From assembly GCF_000341345.1 (NCBI RefSeq), contig NC_020302.1, forward strand, positions 290,075 through 354,074: a stretch of DNA of 64,000 bases, given 5' to 3'. Source of the DNA: Corynebacterium halotolerans YIM 70093 = DSM 44683. Its GTDB lineage: Bacteria > Actinomycetota > Actinomycetes > Mycobacteriales > Mycobacteriaceae. The notes under the pieces were generated by a model, which was not told the DNA's origin, made no database searches, and was given only the letters and a program-made list of their open reading frames with translations. Below are positions 61,656 to 64,000 of this stretch, piece by piece. The position numbers and the translations under genes are program-made. Every line of letters starts with the position of its first letter. Position 1 is the stretch's first letter.

Positions 61656-64000
61656 CTACAGCCCGAAGGCGTCGAGCAGTCGGTTGGTGAACTGGTCGAT
61701 GTCGTCCTGGGTGATCTGCGGCCGGGCCGGGGAATCCTGGCGGGACGGGGCGGATTCGCCGCCGTTGCCGCGCCCGGCCTCCGGCTGGGGTTCCGGGGCG
61801 GGGCGGGTGCCGTCGGACACCTCGAGGATCACCATGCCGCCGGGGCCGAGCGTCCCGCCCTCGGGGAGCGCACGGAGGACGTGGCCGCGCGGCGTGCCGT
61901 TACCGGCCACGGTGCGGGTGGTCACCTGGTAGCCCTGGTCCTCCAGGAGACGACGGGCCTCGGCCTCGGTCAACCCGGTGGCGGAGGAGACCGTCTGCTG
62001 CGCGGCGCCCTGGCCGTAGCGGGGATCGTCCTGGGGCAGGGTGCCCTGCCGGGCCTCCGGAAGCTGGTTGGCCATGGCGAACCAGGAGCGGGCCGGCTCC
62101 AGCCCGCCGTAGAGGCTGCCGGTGGAGCACTGGCGCACCGGGGAGGTGCACAGCGGGGTGGTGTTGGTGCCGTCGTTGTAGATGTACGGCGCGGCCGAGA
62201 TATTCGAGTTGAAGGCCAGGAAGGCCGAGGACTGGTTGGACTCGGTGGTGCCGGTCTTCGCGGCGAGTTCACCGCTCCAGCCCATGGCACCGGCTGCGGC
62301 CGCGGCGGTGCCGTACTCGATGTCACCCGCCATGCCGACGGACAGGGCGTTGGCCACATCGGTGTCCACGACGTCCTCGCAGGCCGGGCGCTCGAGGAAG
62401 ACCTCGTTGCCCTCGCGGTCGACGACGGATTCGATCGGGTTCGGCTCGCACCAGCGGCCACCGGAGGCGATCGTGGCGCCGACATTGGACAGCTCCAGCG
62501 GATTCACCGCGGTGGGGCCGAGGGTGTAGGAACCCAGGTTGGCCTCCTTCATGTACTCGGCGATGGAGCGCTCCCCGTCGTGGCTGCCCGGCACCTCGTA
62601 ACTGCGCAGACCTAGGGCGACGGACATGTCGACGACCGCGTCCACGCCGACCTCCTCGATGAGCTGCACGAAGGTGGTGTTGGGGGAGTGGGCCAGCGCC
62701 TCCGCCAGTGTCATGCGCGGGGCGTAGGTGCCGGCGTTCTCCACGCAGTAGGTGTTGGCCGGGCAATTGGCCGCGCCGCCCGAACCCAGGCCGCGCGCCT
62801 CGTAGCGGGCGGGCACGTCCAGCATGGTGTCGAGGCCCATGCCCTGGTCAATGGCCACCGCGGCGGTGAAGATCTTGAAGATGGAGCCGGCGCCGTTGCC
62901 CACCATGGAGCTCGGCTGCGGCAGCATGGTCTCGCCCTCCTCCAGGTTGAGGCCGTAGTCGCGGGAGGAGGTCATGGCGAGGATGTCGCGGGAGTCCTGG
63001 CCGGGCTCGATGACGTTGATGACCTCGGCCACGCCCGGCTGGTCCGGGTTCACGTGGCTGACCGCCGCCTGGTGGGCCGCCTGTTGGACCTGCGGGTCCA
63101 GGGTGGTGGTGACCGTGTAACCGCCGGTGCTCAGTTCCTCACGGCTGAGCCCCTTCGAGTCCAGGTAGGTCAGGGCGTAGTCACAGAAGAAGCCGCTGTT
63201 GTCGGCCGCGATGCAGCCGTTGGGCAGGGTGGCCGGCAAATCCAGGACACCCAGCGGCTCCTGCTTGTGGGCGTCGGCCGTGGCCTGGTCGATGTAGCCG
63301 ACGGTGACCATCGACTGCAGCACGGTGTTGCGGCGCTCGGTCGCGCCCTCGGGGTTGGTGTAGGGGTTCAGCGCCTCCGAGGACTGCACCATGCCGGCCA
63401 GCATCGCCGACTGTGGCACGTTGAGCTCGGCAGCGGAGATGCCGAAGTAGGTGCGGGCGGCGGCCTCGATGCCGTAGGCGTGGTTGCCGAAGGGCACGAG
63501 GTTGAGATAGCGGGTGAGGATCTCGTCCTTGCTCAGGTTCTGGTCCAGATCCGAGGCCATGCGCATCTCGCGCAGCTTGCGGGGAACGGACTGCTCGACG
63601 GCCGCGGCCCGCTCCGCGTCGTCGTCCGCGGCGACCAGCAGCAGGAAGTTCTTCACGTACTGCTGGTTGAGGGTCGACGCGCCCTGTTCGACGCCGCCGG
63701 CCAGCACGTTGGTGAGCATGGCCCGGGCGGTGCCCTGCATATCCACGCCGTCGTGCTCGTAGAAGCGGTGATCCTCGATGGCGACGATCGCGTCCTTCAT
63801 GTGCTGGGAGATCTCGTCGCCGTCAACCTCGTGGCGGCGCTGGTCGAACACCCAGGCCATCGGTTCGCCGGTGGAGTCCGTGATCGTGGTGACGCCCGGG
63901 GCGGTGCCGTCGGTCAGATCCGCGAGGTTGGACTCCATCGTCTCGTTTGTCCGGGCGATCGCCACGCCCGATATCCCCGCGACGGGGGCGAGCGAGAGGG
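61656..64000 (-). CDS. Class A penicillin-binding protein with PASTA domain, N-terminus outside window
   Basis: The gene runs off the right edge; the visible 781 codons begin at the end of the signal-anchor (LSLAPVAGISGVAIART). The GT51 domain shows EDHRFYEHDGVD, GASTLNQQYVKNF, RKLREMRMA and KDEILTRYLNLVPFGNHAYGIEAAARTYFG. The transpeptidase has the active-site Ser in NGAGSIFKIFTAA, SPN in AHSPNTTF, and KTG in AAKTGTTE. One PASTA domain (TGLTEAEARRLLEDQGYQV... PEGGTLGPGGMVILEVSDG) and a Pro/Gly-rich tail follow. It polymerises and crosslinks peptidoglycan at the cell envelope. Convergent with yqeY. Confidence 0.93.
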   Translation of the reverse strand, partial: LSLAPVAGISGVAIARTNETMESNLADLTDGTAPGVTTITDSTGEPMAWVFDQRRHEVDGDEISQHMKDAIVAIEDHRFYEHDGVDMQGTARAMLTNVLAGGVEQGASTLNQQYVKNFLLLVAADDDAERAAAVEQSVPRKLREMRMASDLDQNLSKDEILTRYLNLVPFGNHAYGIEAAARTYFGISAAELNVPQSAMLAGMVQSSEALNPYTNPEGATERRNTVLQSMVTVGYIDQATADAHKQEPLGVLDLPATLPNGCIAADNSGFFCDYALTYLDSKGLSREELSTGGYTVTTTLDPQVQQAAHQAAVSHVNPDQPGVAEVINVIEPGQDSRDILAMTSSRDYGLNLEEGETMLPQPSSMVGNGAGSIFKIFTAAVAIDQGMGLDTMLDVPARYEARGLGSGGAANCPANTYCVENAGTYAPRMTLAEALAHSPNTTFVQLIEEVGVDAVVDMSVALGLRSYEVPGSHDGERSIAEYMKEANLGSYTLGPTAVNPLELSNVGATIASGGRWCEPNPIESVVDREGNEVFLERPACEDVVDTDVANALSVGMAGDIEYGTAAAAAGAMGWSGELAAKTGTTESNQSSAFLAFNSNISAAPYIYNDGTNTTPLCTSPVRQCSTGSLYGGLEPARSWFAMANQLPEARQGTLPQDDPRYGQGAAQQTVSSATGLTEAEARRLLEDQGYQVTTRTVAGNGTPRGHVLRALPEGGTLGPGGMVILEVSDGTRPAPEPQPEAGRGNGGESAPSRQDSPARPQITQDDIDQFTNRLLDAFGL

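Overview
This window looks like chromosomal DNA of a Corynebacterium. It is GC-rich, and gene order follows the C. glutamicum neighbourhood: pat, dccT, aspT, dnaX, ybaB, recR, gatD/murT, a dnaQ-like gene, leuA, lysC, asd, ykvI-like, sigC, katA and a class A PBP. Several proteins (Pat, AspT, LysC, Asd, LeuA) look close to the C. glutamicum proteins as I remember them; no alignment was run. There is no prophage, insertion sequence, CRISPR array or plasmid backbone. Promoters with a TANNNT -10 box only 6-8 nt before the start codon (leaderless mRNAs) are frequent.

Layout. 1-7.7 kb: end of a class V aminotransferase, a quinone oxidoreductase, tRNA-Ser(TGA), two small membrane proteins, a molybdenum-cofactor operon (moeA-mogA-moaE-moeB, with moaD divergent), a small membrane protein and pat. 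7.7-15 kb: tRNA-Ser(GCT), two identical tRNA-Arg(ACG) genes flanking a repeat array plus mgtE and dccT, then tyrA, a TadA-associated protein with tadA, two stress-type small proteins and tRNA-Ser(CGA). 15-23.4 kb: an MMPL transporter, a K+-channel-like protein and a queuosine-salvage group (tgt, SDR-DUF2867, a YhhQ-type transporter, gluQRS). 23.4-35.6 kb: a large-subunit catalase, a DinB/MDMPI protein, tRNA-Ser(GGA), SRP RNA, aspT, dnaX, ybaB, dps, recR, a DUF4383 protein and a hemerythrin. 35.7-43.8 kb: a CDF metal exporter with a very short solute-binding lipoprotein, gatD/murT (lipid II amidation), an MpaB-type oxygenase, an aldo/keto reductase, a degenerate exonuclease-BRCT protein and a DUF3806 protein. 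43.8-52.8 kb: a candidate small RNA, yrhK, leuA with a leucine leader peptide, a GT-C membrane protein, a DMT transporter, lysC (with the internal beta-subunit start), an arylamine N-acetyltransferase and asd. 52.8-64 kb: a secreted esterase, a YkvI-type transporter, sigC/katA, a YhgE-like membrane protein, tRNA-Pro, a phosphoesterase, yqeY and a PASTA-containing class A PBP.

Themes. Amino-acid biosynthesis (aspT, lysC, asd, leuA, tyrA, pat), translation and tRNA function (seven tRNA genes including all four serine isoacceptors, tadA, tgt, gluQRS, SRP RNA), envelope synthesis (MurT/GatD, class A PBP, MMPL) and oxidative or general stress (two catalases, Dps, hemerythrin, CsbD, SigC) dominate.

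Most unusual signals: (1) a dispersed family of about twelve 57-59 bp imperfect palindromes (arms AAGGGCGGAC / GTCCGCCCTT) confined to intergenic spaces, some in tandem with an exact 92 bp period; (2) a TGT enzyme whose CxCxxC zinc cysteines are all replaced although it sits with queuosine salvage genes; (3) a compact promoter-hairpins-terminator cassette that looks like an unannotated small RNA; (4) a DnaQ-like protein that has lost its catalytic acids; (5) a substrate-binding lipoprotein lacking lobe 2, translationally coupled to a CDF exporter.
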